The notes under the pieces were generated by a model, which saw nothing but the letters and a program-made list of their open reading frames with translations, was not told the DNA's origin and did no database searches. The translations under genes and the position numbers were made by a program. This document shows positions 62,103-64,000 of a DNA stretch of 64,000 nt, piece by piece. Source of the stretch: CAZMXS01 sp964570325 (GTDB taxonomy: Bacteria; Verrucomicrobiota; Kiritimatiellia; CAIQIC01; CAZMXS01); assembly GCA_964570325.1 (NCBI GenBank), contig CAZMXS010000016.1:4120-68119 (forward strand), in the 5' to 3' direction. Each line of letters begins with the position of its first letter. Positions within the stretch are counted from its first letter, which is position 1.

Positions 62103-62939
62103 ATGGTCGAAATCAATGCGAATTTGGTCAAATTGCTGCGCGAGGAAACCGGCGTGGGCATGATGGAGTGCAAGAAGGCGCTGGTGGACGCGGGTGGCGA
62201 CAAGGAAAAGGCGATTCGCTTGCTGCGTGAGCGGGGCATTGCGGTCGCCGGCAAGAAGGCGGCGCGCACGGCGAACCAGGGTCTGGTCGCCTCGGATGTC
62301 GAGGCGGGCGGCCGGTCGGGCGTCATGATCGAAGTCAACTGCGAGACGGACTTCGTCGCCAAGAATGAAAATTTTCAGGCCTTTGTCAAAAAACTGGTTG
62401 AGCGCGCCAAGACGGTTTCGGGCGAGCTGGCCGAGGCGGTGAAGGAAGAGGTGGTCGCCAAGATCGCCGAAATCGGCGAGAACATTATTGTCCGCCGCAA
62501 CATCAAGTACGATTTGCAGGGCGAGGGCCTGATTGCCGCCTACATCCACCTGGGCGGCAAGATCGGCGTGCTGGTCGAGGTCGGCTGCGGCAAGCCGGAG
62601 ACGGCCCGCGGCGAATCGTTTAAGGAAGTAGTCAAGGATATCACGCATCACATCGCGGCCTGCAATCCGGCTTACCGGGTGCGGCAGGATGTGCCGGAGG
62701 CCGTGCTTCAGTCTGAACGCGAAATCTATGCCAAGCAGGTTCAGAACAAGCCGGCGAATATCGTCCAGAAGATCGTGGACGGCAAGCTGGAGAAGTTCTA
62801 TTCGCAGGTGTGTCTCGTCGAACAACCGTTTGTCAAGGATCCCGACAAGTCGGTGACGGAAATGCTGGCGGCCAAGGGCAAGGAACTCGGCGACACCCTG
62901 GAAATTCGCCGGTTCGTCCGCTATCAGGTTGGCGCCTGA
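62103..62939 (+). CDS. tsf: Translation elongation factor Ts
   Basis: 278 residues. 'INANLVKLLREETGVGMMEC' is the conserved N-terminal UBA-like helix region with the EF-Ts signature; 'SGVMIEVNCETDFVAKNENF' and 'PNIV.KIVDGK'-type segment (NKPANIVQKIVDGKLEKFYS) follow. Exchanges GDP for GTP on EF-Tu. Start at ATG 62103 after AAGGAAAAGGGG. Operon partner of rpsB, 141 nt apart, ending in a strong terminator. Confidence 0.95.
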   Translation: MVEINANLVKLLREETGVGMMECKKALVDAGGDKEKAIRLLRERGIAVAGKKAARTANQGLVASDVEAGGRSGVMIEVNCETDFVAKNENFQAFVKKLVERAKTVSGELAEAVKEEVVAKIAEIGENIIVRRNIKYDLQGEGLIAAYIHLGGKIGVLVEVGCGKPETARGESFKEVVKDITHHIAACNPAYRVRQDVPEAVLQSEREIYAKQVQNKPANIVQKIVDGKLEKFYSQVCLVEQPFVKDPDKSVTEMLAAKGKELGDTLEIRRFVRYQVGA

Positions 62940-62976
62940 CCCGCGGCGGCCGCAGCGTAATTCCACGCCTGCCGCA

Positions 62977-63016
62977 AAGGAGATCCTTGGCTCGCCAAGG
63001 ATCTCCTTAAGTTTTT
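62977..63016 (+). terminator. Rho-independent terminator of rpsB-tsf
   Basis: AAGGAGATCCTTGG (62977-62990) pairs perfectly with CCAAGGATCTCCTT (62995-63008) around a CTCG loop, followed by AAG and TTTTT (63012-63016). Textbook shape. Confidence 0.9.
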
Positions 63017-63142
63017 CTGGAGCTTAAGGATGAGCTTGTGGGAGCGCTTGACGAGTTTCCTGGTGAATCGGATCCCGGGTGGCGGGCCAGCGCGCCCAAC
63101 ACTGTTGGGCGCGACGGTTGGCGAACGCCAGGGGATGAGCGG

Positions 63143-63967
63143 CTAGTTTGGCGCTGCCGCGTCCGCGCGCGGATGGCTCGATTCGGCCGGAGCCAGAATC
63201 CGTTCGATATCGCCGGTAATGACGCTGCCTGGCGGCGGCAGGTTGAAGCCCTTCTTCTCCAGCAGCGCCCGGCGCCGGTCCGATTCGTTCTTTAATAAAG
63301 TCATCAAGGATTCCTTGTCGGTCGCGCCCTTGATGGTGCCGACTACCGCGCGTGGCGGGAAAAAGAAGATCGTGGTGGCGGTATCCAGATTGGTTGGGAT
63401 TTGGAAACGCTCAAGAAAAGGCCGGTTTTCGGCCGCGGCAGGGTCGGCGACGACTACGGTGGTCATGTTGCTGTACGGGCTGTCGCGCTGGAATTCATAG
63501 GCGCCGCGGAGCGCCTCGGCGTTGAGCTTGGTCTGCTCGTTTTGCAGGCTCAATAAGACAATCTTATTCCGTTGCAGATTCTTCATGCACTCCTGGATTT
63601 GCGGCCCAACCAGGCAATCGGCCATGCGTTGCCGGTCGGTTTTATCCGGCAGCAGACTGCCGGTAATGGCGCCGTTGGGCGCGATGACCAGGATCAGCGG
63701 CACTGGCGCGCGCTGCAACTGATAATGCGCGACCACCAGTTGACTGGCCGGGTCGTCCAGGTTGACGCTGATCCAGGCCACCGGGCCGGTCAGTGACCGC
63801 GCATCTTGTTCAAAACGTTCCCGCAACTGGCGCGTGGTGTCTGTCTCGCCTTTGTACAAGAGGACGAAGATCGTTTTCTTTTCCCGGGCGGCCTGACGGA
63901 TGGCCTTGAGGCCCGGACTGACCCGGGCCAGCTCGCCGGGCCTGCTGGGTGGGGATTTCTCGATCAT
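63143..63967 (-). CDS. Thioredoxin-fold protein without a CxxC motif, probably continuing past the right edge
   Basis: 274 residues from the ATG at 63967. The frame remains open on the minus strand to 64000, so the real start may lie outside the window. KTIFVLLYKGETDTTRQLRE and 'VAWISVNLDDPASQLVVAHY' resemble the first half of a thioredoxin fold, as does 'PLILVIAPNGAITGSLLPDK'; the CxxC is replaced, so redox activity is unlikely. A second similar half follows (KIVLLSLQNEQTK..TTVVVADPAAAENRPFLERF), giving a tandem. Function unknown. Confidence 0.6.
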   Translation of the reverse strand: MIEKSPPSRPGELARVSPGLKAIRQAAREKKTIFVLLYKGETDTTRQLRERFEQDARSLTGPVAWISVNLDDPASQLVVAHYQLQRAPVPLILVIAPNGAITGSLLPDKTDRQRMADCLVGPQIQECMKNLQRNKIVLLSLQNEQTKLNAEALRGAYEFQRDSPYSNMTTVVVADPAAAENRPFLERFQIPTNLDTATTIFFFPPRAVVGTIKGATDKESLMTLLKNESDRRRALLEKKGFNLPPPGSVITGDIERILAPAESSHPRADAAAPN

Positions 63968-64000
63968 GACTGGGGTTGCGGCTGAATTGGTCTGGATGGT

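Noticed and set aside
1..64000. Prophage, insertion sequence or integron
   Set aside because: No transposase, integrase, phage structural gene or target-site duplication was found.

Overview
The window is GC-rich bacterial chromosomal DNA from a draft scaffold (ten Ns at 41918-41927). No rRNA gene or phylogenetic marker search was possible, but the gene content points to the PVC superphylum, most likely a Kiritimatiellota, Lentisphaerota or Verrucomicrobiota-type organism. The pointers are a PEP-CTERM exported protein, an H-X9-DG pseudopilin, a GGGtGRT/NifU-like pair, an ExbB-ExbD-ExbD-vWA envelope operon with TPR proteins, RNase HIII, a DUF1573-rhodanese-MauE cluster, and many large secreted proteins with short beta-sandwich tails ending in YRV/FYRV-like motifs. 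The outlook is that of a Gram-negative, motile or chemotactic, polymer-degrading bacterium with anaerobe-like Fe-S genes.

Layout, left half. 1-2063: the end of a large repeat protein with a 407-bp internal near-perfect duplication. 2343-5898: a small exported protein, a hybrid histidine kinase and a CYTH protein. 5919-6186: three ~95-bp hairpin repeats. 6192-10128 (minus): GGGtGRT and NifU-like proteins, a UbiE-type methyltransferase and an MFS transporter. 10393-15685: two chemoreceptors flanking an orphan NMT1/THI5-type binding protein. 15708-18068 (minus): HPr, FAH-family protein and RNase HIII. 18257-25716: TPR, SNase-TPR and TPR proteins, a terminator, then ExbB, ExbD, ExbD and a vWA protein. 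25808-29891: a non-RD Ser/Thr kinase divergent from DUF1573, rhodanese and MauE/DoxX genes. 29923-34826 (minus): potABCD plus an M28 peptidase, in overlapping frames.

Layout, right half. hisF-like gene, GH35-like hydrolase, ssb, C25 peptidase, scaffold gap, HAD phosphatase, DUF488, tRNA-Val(GAC), a small membrane protein, a metallophosphoesterase, an RsmC-like methyltransferase, a 984-aa six-hairpin glycosidase-like protein, cysK, three exported or lipoprotein genes, a MntA/HepT toxin-antitoxin pair coupled to an exported protein, then a cobalamin-riboswitch operon (57947-60852), rpsB-tsf with promoter and terminator, and a thioredoxin-fold protein running off the right edge.

The most interesting unit is 57947-60852. 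A perfect -35 box precedes a well-conserved cobalamin riboswitch, then three tightly packed genes: a DUF4465-like PEP-CTERM protein, a second exported protein of a FAVFEN-motif family, and a pseudopilin whose leader is built from two copies of a palindromic repeat. No classical B12 gene is present, so I infer an envelope B12-capture or B12-responsive surface system. No CRISPR array, insertion sequence, prophage or rRNA was seen. Noncoding stretches not listed separately hold no signal I could support.
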